DNA of 13,696 nt from JAJKIV01 sp036509075 (GCA_036509075.1 DATCGG010000042.1:1-13696), one strand, 5' to 3'; positions 1 through 7,904 are shown, counted from the first letter of the stretch. The notes: generated from the letters alone by a model not told the origin. Made by a program: numbers and translations.

Positions 1-229
1 TCAGCGGTGCATCGGAGTCTGTCAGCGTCTCGTCGTTGACCGTGACGCTGAATCCGTCCGCTTCGAGACCATAGCGGTGGCCACCGGACAGATCGGTGAG
101 CGCTCGAAGTCCGCCCTTGTCGAACTCCGCGCGGACGTGCGCATTTGCCAGCGTCTGTGCGGGGGTTCCGCGAGCCGCGGCAGCGAGGGCGATGCCGATC
201 GCCCAACTAGAGAAGCGTCGAGGGGACAT
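1..229 (-). CDS. Secreted protein, 5' end only (runs off the left edge)
   Basis: Read on the minus strand from ATG at 229, this frame stays open for 76 codons to the edge. It begins MSPRRFSSWAIGIALAAAAR, a basic start followed by a hydrophobic Ala-rich stretch and TPAQ, a good signal peptide. The mature part starts with NAHVRAEFDKGGLRALTDLS, then GGHRYGLEADGFSVTVND. Alternating short beta-strand segments of the type 'V.AEFD..GL..LTD...G' resemble the N-terminal beta-sandwich of some secreted glycoside hydrolases, but that is only an impression. An in-frame GTG at 247 lies four bases after a run of seven G and could be the true start, adding six residues. The competing frame at 22-249 has an Arg/Ser-rich composition and no protein-like character, so it was not used. 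It lies downstream of, and in the same direction as, the permease gene, with a REP-like hairpin between them. Confidence 0.5.
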   Translation of the reverse strand, partial: MSPRRFSSWAIGIALAAAARGTPAQTLANAHVRAEFDKGGLRALTDLSGGHRYGLEADGFSVTVNDETLTDSDAPL

Positions 230-293
230 GTCGCCATAACGATGCACATGTCCCCCCCGCTTCCGCCACGAACCCCTCTACCCGGCCGATCGC

Positions 294-323
294 GATCCCT
301 CGCCTGACGGCTCGGGATGACAC
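294..323 (-). repeat. REP-like palindromic element, left copy
   Basis: On the minus strand this reads GTGTCATCCCGAGC, a short spacer, then GAGGGATC. The arms ATCCC/GGGAT and GCC/GGC can pair around a four-base TGAC loop, giving an interrupted hairpin just after the permease stop codon. Its first 15 bases (309-323) are an exact inverted copy of 3509-3523, and the whole design matches the element at 3529-3553. It could also act as a transcript end for the permease, but no T-run follows. Confidence 0.6.
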
Positions 324-328
324 CTTTC

Positions 329-3028
329 CTACCCGGTCATCACCTTCGCGAGATCCGTCTTCGCCGCACGGCGCGCCGGGATGAGACTCGCGCCGATCGC
401 CACAGCGGCAGTCACGCCAACGACAGTTCCGAACGTCAACGGGTCTGTTGGCGTAACGCCTTGAAGCATCGTCGTCATCGTGCGTGTCAACGCGAGCGCG
501 ACCCCCACTCCGACGATCAACCCGGCGCCTGCCTGACGCACGCCGCTCCCGAGGCTCAGCAACAGCAGATTCCTGGGCGTCGCGCCTAACGCAGCACGGA
601 TACCGAACTCCTGGGTGCGTGACGCGACCACCTGTGACACGATCCCGAAGATCCCGATCGCCGAAAGCACCAGTGCGAGCACGCCAAAGAGACCGAGCAG
701 CTGCATGGCGAACCGCGGCGCCGCGATCGCCTGCTGCACGACCTCGTTCATCGACCGCACCTCGGAGATCGGCAGCCTCGGATCGAGCCCCTTGACGACG
801 CCGCGCACCGGGTTGATCAACTGCTCCGGCCTCCCGGTACCGCGAACCACGAGCGTCATGTTCCGGCTCGTGTTGCCCGGGCTCGTCGCGAACTGAGGCT
901 GCGGGGCGTAGAACTGGGCTTTCACCTCGCGCGTGAGCCCGTTGTGCTTCACGTTGTCCACGATGCCCACGATCGTGTACGGTGGATCCTTCGCATCCTG
1001 TCCACCGATTCTCACGTGGGCACCTAACGCCTGCCGGCCCTGCAGGTACAGCTCCACGAATCGCCGGTTGATGATCATCGCCGGCGGCGCGGTCATGACG
1101 TCGCGGTCGTCGAAGAATCGGCCCTCCACGAGGCGCAGCCCCATCGCCTCGAAGTAGCCAGGCGTCACGATCTGCCAGTCAGCGGGCGTGCCTTGGTTAG
1201 GCGGCGGCGTATAACCATCCACCTGGAGGCCCCAGTCGCCCATCTCGGTCGCGAGCGGCAGGATGCGCACGAGCCCCACCGCTTTCACGCCGGGCAATGC
1301 CGCCACCCGCCGACGCAGCTCGTCGTGGAATGCCGCGACGCGAATGGAGTCGGGGTACCACGCGGCGGGCGTCGACAGCCGCATCGTGAGGACGCCATCC
1401 GCCCGAATGCCGGCATCGATCGCGAACAGATTGACGACGCTGCGGATCATGAGCCCCGCGCCCACGACGAGCACTACGGCCAGCGCCACTTCCGCGGCCA
1501 CGAGCGTTTGACGCCAGCGGAGCCGGCTGTGGCCCGCGGTCGCCGTACGACCGCCATCGCGCAGCTCCGTCTGCGGCGCCACCGAAGTCGCCTGCATGGC
1601 GGGCAGAAGTCCGGCGATCAACGCGGCCAGGACGGCAGCTCCTAACGCGAATCCGAGCACCCAGGGATCCAGCCGAGCCTCGGCCACCCGAGGCAGAGCT
1701 GCCGGGGCGTTGTGTCGGACGAGCCACACGCCGATCGCGGCCAGCACCACGCCTAACGCTCCACCCAACCCGGCGAGAACCACCGTTTCTGTGAGCATCT
1801 GACGCGACAGCCGCTGTCCGCCGGCACCGAGCGCGACCCGCAGCGCCATTTCGCGGCGTCGCTGTTCGCCACGAACGAGCAGCAGCCCCGCGACGTTGGC
1901 GCACGCGATGAGCAAGACGAACCCGACGGCCGCGAACACGACGAGCAGCACCGGCTTGAGCCGACCCGTCACCTGATCCTCGACGCCAACGGCGAATGCC
2001 CGGAACTGCTGCGCCTCGGGATACACGCCTTCCTTACGAAGCTGCGCGACGCGATCGGCGAGCTGCTTGTTGGCTTGCGCCACCGTTGCCCCGGCCCGCA
2101 ATCGTGCGAGTCCGTAATAGCCATGGTTCCCGCCACCGGTTTGGAACTTCGGTCCGGGTATGGCGCCGTCGGACACGGCGTCGGCGCCTAACGGCAACCA
2201 GATCAGCGTCGGACCGCTCGCGCCGAAGTCGAGCGGGAGCTTGAACCCGGCGGGCATGACGCCAACCACGAGTGCCGCCTGGCCGTTCACCTGGATGGAC
2301 TTCCCCACGACAGATGGGTCGGCACCGTAACGGCGCTGCCACACCTCATGGCTGAGGATCACCACCCTCGGGCCGTTCTGAATGTCTTCCGCGGCGGTGA
2401 AGCCGCGCCCTAACGAGGGTTGCACGCCGAGGATAGGCAGGATGTCCCGGTCGAGGTATCCGGCGCGGAGGCGCTCCGACTCCCCGTTCTCCGTGAGATT
2501 GATGGCACCGTCGCTGAAGATCCCGACATTGGCGAACGCCGGAATTTCGGACTTCCATCCCTCGTACTCATCGTAGGAGAGCCACGTCTGGTCGAATCCC
2601 TTCCAGGAGCTCCAGAGGACGGCAATCCCCTCCGGACGACTGTACGGCAGTGGGGTCAGCAGCACCGCCTTGACGACGCCGAACAATGTCGTGCTCGCGC
2701 CAATGCCAAGCGCGAGGGTGAGTGCGGCGACGACGGTAAAGCCGGGGCGGCGACGCAAGGTACGAAGCCCGAAGCGCGCGTCCTGGGCGACGTCTTCTAT
2801 GAACGACGTTCCGCGCTCGTCGCGTACGGAATCCTTGTGGCGCTCGACGCCACCGAATGCGCGTTGCGCCGCGTAGCGCGCTTCCTCTTCAGATAGTCCG
2901 TTTTCCTTCACGAGTCGCCGAGCCTCCATTTCGAGGTGGAACCGTATCTCTTCGTCCATCTGTCGCTCTTCGCGTCCGCGTCGCGCGAGCGCGTTGAACG
3001 CCGTGGTGATCGCATGGTACCAGGCCAC
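329..3028 (-). CDS. ADOP-type (MacB/FtsX) ABC transporter permease
   Basis: 899-residue inner-membrane permease of the duplicated-permease (ADOP) class found in Acidobacteria and Gemmatimonadota. Residues about 22-75 form the cytoplasmic prefix with DEEIRFHLEMEARRL and a GLSEEEARYAAQRAFGG helix pair. TM1 is at about 97-117 (VVAALTLALGIGASTTLFGV), followed by a MacB periplasmic core domain to about 355. A first FtsX block lies at about 358-475 (LLIACANVAGLLLVRGEQRR, then REMALRVALGA). The second half begins at about 505 with another TM, a second periplasmic domain, and a second FtsX block from about 776 ending in RTQEFGIRAALGATPRNLL. No ATPase is encoded nearby, as is usual for these orphan permeases; the substrate is unknown. 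The start is GTG at 3028, four bases after the padR-like stop, with AGGGGG inside the end of that gene as ribosome site, which suggests translational coupling. All six in-frame TTA codons lie in the CGTTAGG motif. Confidence 0.93.
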   Translation of the reverse strand: MAWYHAITTAFNALARRGREERQMDEEIRFHLEMEARRLVKENGLSEEEARYAAQRAFGGVERHKDSVRDERGTSFIEDVAQDARFGLRTLRRRPGFTVVAALTLALGIGASTTLFGVVKAVLLTPLPYSRPEGIAVLWSSWKGFDQTWLSYDEYEGWKSEIPAFANVGIFSDGAINLTENGESERLRAGYLDRDILPILGVQPSLGRGFTAAEDIQNGPRVVILSHEVWQRRYGADPSVVGKSIQVNGQAALVVGVMPAGFKLPLDFGASGPTLIWLPLGADAVSDGAIPGPKFQTGGGNHGYYGLARLRAGATVAQANKQLADRVAQLRKEGVYPEAQQFRAFAVGVEDQVTGRLKPVLLVVFAAVGFVLLIACANVAGLLLVRGEQRRREMALRVALGAGGQRLSRQMLTETVVLAGLGGALGVVLAAIGVWLVRHNAPAALPRVAEARLDPWVLGFALGAAVLAALIAGLLPAMQATSVAPQTELRDGGRTATAGHSRLRWRQTLVAAEVALAVVLVVGAGLMIRSVVNLFAIDAGIRADGVLTMRLSTPAAWYPDSIRVAAFHDELRRRVAALPGVKAVGLVRILPLATEMGDWGLQVDGYTPPPNQGTPADWQIVTPGYFEAMGLRLVEGRFFDDRDVMTAPPAMIINRRFVELYLQGRQALGAHVRIGGQDAKDPPYTIVGIVDNVKHNGLTREVKAQFYAPQPQFATSPGNTSRNMTLVVRGTGRPEQLINPVRGVVKGLDPRLPISEVRSMNEVVQQAIAAPRFAMQLLGLFGVLALVLSAIGIFGIVSQVVASRTQEFGIRAALGATPRNLLLLSLGSGVRQAGAGLIVGVGVALALTRTMTTMLQGVTPTDPLTFGTVVGVTAAVAIGASLIPARRAAKTDLAKVMTG

Positions 3029-3032
3029 GAGC

Positions 3033-3389
3033 CTATGCCCCCTGGGGCGCGAATCGGAGCACCCGATTCACCGCGCGGGACGCGTGGTCCCACTCGGCCA
3101 TCTGGGCTTCGAGCTGACGCCGGCCGTCGCGCGTGATCTCGTAGTAGCGTGCTCGCCGGTTGTTCTCACTGTCGGCGTAGTAGGCGCGGATCCAGCCGCG
3201 CCGCAGCATCCGTTGGAGTGCCGGGTAAAGTGAGCCCTGGTTGACGTCGAAGACGTCGCCCGAGATCTGTCGGAGTCGGATGGAGATGCCCCAACCGTGC
3301 ATCGGTTGCAGCGTGAGGGCCTTGAGCGTGAGCATCTCCAGCGTGCCCTGGAGGATCTCGGCCCGGGATGGGGTGGCGGCGTCGGTCAT
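3033..3389 (-). CDS. PadR-family transcriptional regulator
   Basis: 118-residue cytoplasmic winged-helix repressor of the PadR family, short (subfamily-2-like) form. It shows the typical opening RAEILQGTLEMLTLKAL, the MHGWGI segment after the first helix, then the recognition region VNQGSLYPALQRMLRRGWI, and the wing with NNRRARYYEITRDGRRQL. It is immediately upstream of, and probably coupled to, the ADOP permease (four bases between stop and GTG), the standard PadR-ADOP arrangement, so it probably controls that operon including itself. Ligand unknown. ATG at 3389 was chosen because it is the only start before the conserved region. AAAGGAG at 3391-3397 is only one base from the ATG, closer than usual. 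Confidence 0.93.
   Translation of the reverse strand: MTDAATPSRAEILQGTLEMLTLKALTLQPMHGWGISIRLRQISGDVFDVNQGSLYPALQRMLRRGWIRAYYADSENNRRARYYEITRDGRRQLEAQMAEWDHASRAVNRVLRFAPQGA
3038..3043 (-). promoter_or_regulatory. Ribosome binding site for the permease, inside the PadR coding end
   Basis: AGGGGG on the minus strand, nine bases before the GTG at 3028. It lies within the last codons of the PadR gene, so translation of the regulator passes over it. This supports the GTG start and coupled expression of the two genes. Confidence 0.5.
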
Positions 3390-3433
3390 GCTCCTTTAGA
3401 CCGGCTAGAGGTCGAAATGGTTTGCAAGTAGCC

Positions 3434-3498
3434 GGGGACCGGGGACGGGCGACGGGCGACGGCTGAGCAGGCGGCAGGCGACAGGCGACAGGTGACAG
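3434..3498. repeat. Degenerate short tandem arrays (GGGCGAC and GGCGACA units)
   Basis: Two adjoining low-complexity blocks upstream of the PadR gene. At 3434-3462 the units GGGGACC, GGGGACG, GGCGACG and GGCGACGG follow one another; at 3473-3498 the unit AGGCGAC or AGGTGAC is repeated three times. The purine-rich strand is the plus strand. No open frame here looks like a protein. Probably slippage-generated intergenic sequence related to the TTCCC array at 3575-3638. Confidence 0.65.
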
Positions 3499-3508
3499 CG
3501 AAGAGCGC

Positions 3509-3553
3509 GTGTCATCCCGAGCCCTGTTGTCATCCCGAGCGAAGCGAGGGATC
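3509..3553 (+). repeat. REP-like palindromic element, right copy with adjoining half copy
   Basis: A half element GTGTCATCCCGAGCC (3509-3523) is followed by a full element at 3529-3553 reading GTCATCCCGAGC, GAAGC, GAGGGATC. The full copy pairs ATCCC with GGGAT and can close an inner GC-GAA-GC turn. The 15-base half is an exact inverted match to 309-323, so copies in opposite orientation flank the PadR-permease operon. From general knowledge, sequences of the type TCATCC(C/T)GAGCGAAGCGA(G/A)GGATC recur between genes in many environmental bacteria; no transposase of the RAYT type is in this window. Confidence 0.7.
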
Positions 3554-3574
3554 GCCGTCGTCCCGACAGAGAGG

Positions 3575-3638
3575 CCCGGTTCCCGGTTCCCTGTTCCCGG
3601 TTCCCTCTGTTCCCTGTTCCCCGTTCCCGCTATTCCCA
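3575..3638. repeat. TTCCC tandem array
   Basis: Eight copies of TTCCC spaced by two to four bases (units GGTTCCC, TGTTCCC, CGTTCCC, then a decayed TATTCCC), ending five bases before the stop codon of the propeller gene at 3643. The minus strand is therefore GGGAA-rich directly downstream of that gene. Unit length varies between seven and nine bases, unlike a CRISPR or a clean minisatellite. No coding content. Confidence 0.75.
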
Positions 3639-3642
3639 ATTC

Positions 3643-6600
3643 CTAGGAAATCACCTTCGGCTTCGGCGCCAGAATTCGTGGCGTCGTGCCGAACAGTTTG
3701 TTGATCGCGTCGATGCGCGTGCCGATCAACCGGTCGAGGCGCGTCTGCGCCGCGTCGGTCTCGGTCTTGAGCTCGGTGGTCCGAAGCTTCTCCCCCGCCG
3801 TCGGCGCGTGAATCCCGCGCCACACCATGCCCGCCACGGTAGTCACTTCCTCTCGGAGGCGCGGGTACTGGCGGTAGCCCATCACGGGCTCTGGCCTCGT
3901 TAGGGTGGAATCGCGGAAGTGCGTGAGCTCCTTGATCGTGCTGTCCACGAGCGCCAGCGCCTGGTCCTTCTGCGCGAGTTGACGTCCTCCGGAATCGAGC
4001 TGTTGTTTCAGCCCCTTGAGCTGCGCGATGAGGTCGTTCGTGTTGTCCATGATGCCGTTGACCCGCGCCACGAGGTCGCGAAGCTCGAGCCCAGTGCGCT
4101 CCTGCGCTATGACGTCGGCGGCTGGCAGGTCATAACGCGGATCCAGCTCCACCACGACTGGTTTCGCGAGCTTCTTGCCATCCACATCGAGTGTGAGCGT
4201 GTACGTTCCGGCGTTCACCATCGGTGCCGGCGGCGTGCCGAAGCTCTCGAGCGTCACGTCGCGATCGTAGACGTGCCACGGCCCTTTGGGCGGTGGCGGC
4301 GTGTCGGGACGCGGCCGCTCGACGCCGCCCTCGGGCGCCTCGAAGCGGAGGTCCCACGTCGTGCGATTGAGCCCGGCCTGGTTCGGCAGTTTTTTCGCCG
4401 TCCGGATGACAGCACCGCTCGCATCCGTCACCGTGAGCGACACCGCCTTGGCCGAGTCCTTCAGCGTGTACGCGATGAGCGCGCCATACGGTGGGTTCTC
4501 GCCAGCCCAGGCACGGTAGCCGAGGTTGCCGTCCTTGTTCGCGAAATTCCAGCGAACGGCGTTGCGGATATCGAAGAGGACGACGTCGGTGCCTAACGCC
4601 GAGCGGATCTGCTGGAGCGGCGTGATGTCGTCGAGCACGTAGAGGCCTCGACCATGCGTCGCGACGATAAGGTCGTTATCGCGCGGATGAATCTGAATGT
4701 CACGCACTGGCACCACCGGCAGGTCGCCGCGGAGCGCGACCCAGTGCGCGCCGCGGTCCCACGAGATCCAGAGTCCCAGCTCGCTGCCGAAGTACAGGAT
4801 GTCGTGCCGGCGCGGGTCCTCACGAACCACATGGCCCCAGCCCGCGCTCTTCGGCAGGTCGCCCGCGATCGACTTCCATGTGCGTCCGAAGTCGGTCGTC
4901 ATGTAGACGTATGGCGTGTAGTCGTCGTCCTGGTGGTGGTCGGCCACCGCGTACGCCGTGCCGGCTGCTTCTCGCGATGCCTCGACCGTCGGAATCCAGG
5001 CGTTAGGCGCGAGGCCAGGCACGTTCTTGAAGACGCTCGACCACGTCTTTCCGCCGTCGCGCGTGACCTGGACGTTGCCATCATCCGTGCCGACCCAGAT
5101 CACGTTGGAGTCGAGTGGCGACGGCGCGATGGAGAGGAGCGTCGTGTGGAACTCCGCCGCCGTGTTGTCGGTGACGATCTGGCCGCCTGAGTTCTGCTGC
5201 TTCTTCGGGTCGTTCGTCGTGAGGTCCGGAGAGATTACTTCCCAGGAATTGCCGAAGTCGCGTGACCGGAAGAGGACGTTGCCGCCGAAGTAGACCGTGC
5301 CCGGTTGCAGCGGCGTCACTGCGATCGGCGAGTTCCAGTTGAACCGATATTTGTGCCCGAACATCATGTCGCCCACCGAGCCGACACGATTCGGGTAGGG
5401 ATAGATCGTCTTGATGTTCCCGTTACGCGCATCGGTGATCGTGATCATCCCACCCTGCGCGTCGGAGTAGATGAGCCACGGTTTCGCCACATCCGGCACG
5501 GTGAAGAATCCGTCGCCGTAGGAGATCGGCACCCAGTCCGCGCGCTGCACGCCGCGCAGCTCGAAGCCCATGGTCGTGCCGCACCAGTTGCCGTTGTCCT
5601 GCAGCCCGCCGCATACGTGGTACGGCTTCTCGTTGTCCACGTTGACGTGGTAGAACTGTGTGAACGGGTAATTGTTCTGAACGTCCCACGTGCGTCCACC
5701 GTCGTGGCTCACCTGCCAGCCACCGTCGGAGCCCTCGAGGATGCGCTTCGGGTTCGTCGGGTCGATCCACATCGCCTGGTGGTCGCCATGCACGTCACCG
5801 CGAAGCTGCGTGAAGTTCGCGCCACCGTCCTCCGAGAGATACAGATTGCCGGAGAGCGCCCAGATACGATTCGGGTTCTGCGGATCGACACGAATGTCGG
5901 AGTAGTAGAACGGGCGGAAGCTGATGTTCGGGTCCTTGTTCACCATGCGCCAGGATTCCCCGCCGTCGTTGCTGCGCCACAGCTCCCCTTCGTCGACCGT
6001 CTCGCTGACCACGTAGACGACGCTCGGATCGCTCGGCGCCACGGCGACGCCAATCCGGTCCATCGCCTTCTTCGGCAAGCCCCGCATCTCGTTAGGCCCG
6101 CTCAGGCGGCTCCAGTGTTCGCCGCCGTCCACCGATTTCCAGACCGATGTGTTCCCGGCGCCGGACTCCAGGTGCCACGCCCGCCGAAGAAACGTGTACA
6201 TACCTGCATAGATCACGTTGCTGTTGCCCGACTCGGCGGAGATGTCCGAGCAACCCGTTTGCGTGTCGATGAAGAGCACGCGCTTCCACGTGCGGCCGCC
6301 GTCGGTGGTCTTGAAGACGCCGCGGTCCTCGTTAGGCCCCCACTCGCGCCCCAGCGCACACGCGTAGACGACGTCCGCATCGCGCGTATCGATGACGAGG
6401 CGCGCGATGCGCTCGGTCTTCTCGAGCCCCATGCGGGTCCAGTGCTCACCACCGTCTACAGACCGGTAGACGCCGTCCCCGATCGAGGCGTTGTTGCGCG
6501 GGTTGCCTTCCCCCGTGCCCGCGTAGACGACGTTCGGGTTCGAGGGCGCCACGGCGATCGCCCCGATCGATGCAACAGATTGCCCGTCGAATACGGGCTT

Positions 6601-6897
6601 GAACGTCGTCCCGCCGTTGGTGGTCTTGACGATCCCGCCGTTGGCGCCGGAGACGAAATACGTCGACGGATCGCCTGCGATGCCGGCGACGACCGAGACG
6701 CGTCCGGCGTTGTTCGTCGGTCCGAGCGATCGCCATGGCAGCCGACCGAGCGCGGCGAGCTCGCGCGACGCGGCGGGGGCAGCGGCGGCGGGTGTGGAAG
6801 GCGCGGCGGCGACAGGTGCCGAGCTCGCGACCTGGGCGCCGAGCGCGGTCACGCCGGCGAGCGGAAGCGCGATTGCAATTGCGAGGTGTGAGCGCAT
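3643..6897 (-). CDS. Secreted VPS10/sortilin-like Asp-box beta-propeller protein
   Basis: 1084-residue exported protein. Residues 1-21 (MRSHLAIAIALPLAGVTALG, then A) are a signal peptide, followed by an Ala/Pro-rich linker to about 44. From about 50 to 760 there are at least eleven Asp-box blades of the form (S/T)xDxGxxW: KTTNGGTTF, RSVDGGEHW, KTTDGGRTW, KSVDGGEHW, RSNDGGESW, LSEDGGANF, VSHDGGRTW, RSRDFGNSW, VTRDGGKTW, MTTDFGRTW and ISWDRGAHW. The propeller region ends with HGRGLYVLDD. About 790-900 looks like a beta-sandwich (SLTVTDASGAVIRT), and 920-1060 is rich in helix and Gln/Lys/Leu. Relatives are named VPS10 domain protein or glycosyl hydrolase/sialidase; I see no evidence for a specific enzymatic activity. 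ATG at 6897 is preferred over an upstream TTG at 6942 because it places the signal peptide at the N-terminus; neither has a clear ribosome site. Confidence 0.9.
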   Translation of the reverse strand: MRSHLAIAIALPLAGVTALGAQVASSAPVAAAPSTPAAAAPAASRELAALGRLPWRSLGPTNNAGRVSVVAGIAGDPSTYFVSGANGGIVKTTNGGTTFKPVFDGQSVASIGAIAVAPSNPNVVYAGTGEGNPRNNASIGDGVYRSVDGGEHWTRMGLEKTERIARLVIDTRDADVVYACALGREWGPNEDRGVFKTTDGGRTWKRVLFIDTQTGCSDISAESGNSNVIYAGMYTFLRRAWHLESGAGNTSVWKSVDGGEHWSRLSGPNEMRGLPKKAMDRIGVAVAPSDPSVVYVVSETVDEGELWRSNDGGESWRMVNKDPNISFRPFYYSDIRVDPQNPNRIWALSGNLYLSEDGGANFTQLRGDVHGDHQAMWIDPTNPKRILEGSDGGWQVSHDGGRTWDVQNNYPFTQFYHVNVDNEKPYHVCGGLQDNGNWCGTTMGFELRGVQRADWVPISYGDGFFTVPDVAKPWLIYSDAQGGMITITDARNGNIKTIYPYPNRVGSVGDMMFGHKYRFNWNSPIAVTPLQPGTVYFGGNVLFRSRDFGNSWEVISPDLTTNDPKKQQNSGGQIVTDNTAAEFHTTLLSIAPSPLDSNVIWVGTDDGNVQVTRDGGKTWSSVFKNVPGLAPNAWIPTVEASREAAGTAYAVADHHQDDDYTPYVYMTTDFGRTWKSIAGDLPKSAGWGHVVREDPRRHDILYFGSELGLWISWDRGAHWVALRGDLPVVPVRDIQIHPRDNDLIVATHGRGLYVLDDITPLQQIRSALGTDVVLFDIRNAVRWNFANKDGNLGYRAWAGENPPYGALIAYTLKDSAKAVSLTVTDASGAVIRTAKKLPNQAGLNRTTWDLRFEAPEGGVERPRPDTPPPPKGPWHVYDRDVTLESFGTPPAPMVNAGTYTLTLDVDGKKLAKPVVVELDPRYDLPAADVIAQERTGLELRDLVARVNGIMDNTNDLIAQLKGLKQQLDSGGRQLAQKDQALALVDSTIKELTHFRDSTLTRPEPVMGYRQYPRLREEVTTVAGMVWRGIHAPTAGEKLRTTELKTETDAAQTRLDRLIGTRIDAINKLFGTTPRILAPKPKVIS

Positions 6898-6987
6898 CGG
6901 GTGGGGTTTTGGACGCGGAGAAGGTCGCGCCCAAAAGGCCAATCCACAACGATGCTGTGCGTCCGGTTTGCGGTTGGCGAGACGCGA

Positions 6988-7770
6988 TCAGAGCCGCGCC
7001 GCAGCGCTCGGATCGTGACTCGGCAAATAGGCAACACCGCTCCTGACGAGTGCCAACACCCGACGCAGCGAGTCGTGATGCCGCTCCACGTTTGCGATGA
7101 ATCCCTGTTCCCGCTGCGACTCGAGTGCGGGCACGTCGTACGTCACGTCGCCCGCCAGCAGCACGTCGCCGTCCGGCCTCCGAACGAGGTAGCTCGTGTG
7201 TCCGGGACTGTGTCCCGGCGTGGGCAGCGCGATGACGGAGCCGTCGGACGTCACCGGCCAACTTCCGGTGAACCCATGCGATGGCGGTCCGTTGTAGTCG
7301 AACACTCTCGGCACGAAGCCGCGCGGCACCGGCGCCGTCATGAACCGCATCAGTCGGCCGGGGAAACGGGCCACCGGTTCCCATTCGGGCTTCGCGACCC
7401 AGACTCGCTGTGGATCGAATGCAGCGAGTCCGCCGACGTGATCGCCGTGAAGATGCGTCAGCACCACCCGATCGAAGTCTGCCGGCTTCAAGTCGAGCCG
7501 GGCGAGCTCGCAAGCGAGCGATTGATGCGGCTCGATGTGGAAACGAGTCCGGGTCACGCCACCAGTCGCTCCGGGCGCGCCACCAGTGTCGACGAGAATG
7601 CGCTCGGTGGCCGTCTCGATGATCCACGCCCACATCGGAAGCGGCTCGGTAAAGGCCGGATCGCGTCCGATGTGGCGGATCAGCCCAAACGGTCCGCCGT
7701 GGGCCGGGCTCCCTTCGAGGAACGTGGGCTTGAGCTGCAGCGTACCGGTGGAGAAGCCGATGATGCGCAT
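6988..7770 (-). CDS. MBL-fold hydrolase, N-acyl homoserine lactonase-like
   Basis: 260-residue metallo-beta-lactamase-fold enzyme. The di-zinc site is complete: H106-L-H108-G-D110-H111, H187 in LPTPGHSPGH, D208 in VLLAGD and H252 in LPSHDP; Y211 three residues after the Asp matches the tyrosine of AHL lactonases. Length and the sequence VDTGG near residue 60 also fit the AHL lactonase-like branch, whose members open homoserine lactones or related lactones. No signal peptide is seen, so it is probably cytoplasmic. The frame is open further upstream to 7959 but that part is Arg/Ser-rich; MRIIGFSTG at 7770 is the family-like start. It is 90 bases upstream of the propeller gene and may share its transcript. 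Lactonase specificity is inference; no luxI/luxR gene is in the window. Confidence 0.87.
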   Translation of the reverse strand: MRIIGFSTGTLQLKPTFLEGSPAHGGPFGLIRHIGRDPAFTEPLPMWAWIIETATERILVDTGGAPGATGGVTRTRFHIEPHQSLACELARLDLKPADFDRVVLTHLHGDHVGGLAAFDPQRVWVAKPEWEPVARFPGRLMRFMTAPVPRGFVPRVFDYNGPPSHGFTGSWPVTSDGSVIALPTPGHSPGHTSYLVRRPDGDVLLAGDVTYDVPALESQREQGFIANVERHHDSLRRVLALVRSGVAYLPSHDPSAAARL

Positions 7771-7833
7771 GGGAACGTTGTATCGACGGTCGTTCACGCT
7801 CGCGAACCAGCAATACGAAACCCGCGGGTGAAA

Positions 7834-7856
7834 AGCGGTCACGATGCGCGACCGCT
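7834..7856 (-). terminator. Inverted repeat AGCGGTC/GACCGCT, probable terminator (or operator)
   Basis: Perfect 7-bp arms (7834-7840 and 7850-7856) around a nine-base loop. Read on the minus strand the second arm runs into TTTTC, as in an intrinsic terminator for transcription coming from the hydrolase gene that ends at 8004. It also lies upstream of the lactonase start (7770) and of the plus-strand start at 7905, so an operator role is an alternative. Confidence 0.4.
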
Positions 7857-7904
7857 CGTCGCATGATCGCCGCGTCGACGCAGGCTCTACCGAGGTGATT
7901 CGCG

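Noticed and set aside
22..249. 75-codon minus-strand frame at the left edge
   Set aside because: Ser/Arg-rich out-of-phase reading; the frame from ATG 229 gives a signal peptide and a protein-like mature sequence.
3391..3410. Imperfect dyad TAGACCGGCTA upstream of the PadR gene as its operator
   Set aside because: Only the outer three bases of each arm match and it is unlike the ATGT-N-ACAT sites known for some PadR proteins.
3575..3638. CRISPR array
   Set aside because: Units are seven to nine bases with no spacers of constant length and no cas genes.
5305..6891. 528-codon open frame on the plus strand
   Set aside because: It is the antisense of the Asp-box propeller gene, with His/Arg/Val-rich composition and no signal, motif or ribosome site; long antisense frames are common at this G+C.
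6898..6942. TTG start adding 15 residues to the propeller protein
   Set aside because: It would bury the signal peptide behind a Pro/Arg-rich segment and has no ribosome site.
6446..7864. 472-codon minus-strand frame overlapping lactonase and propeller genes
   Set aside because: Arg-rich out-of-phase reading of two well-supported genes.
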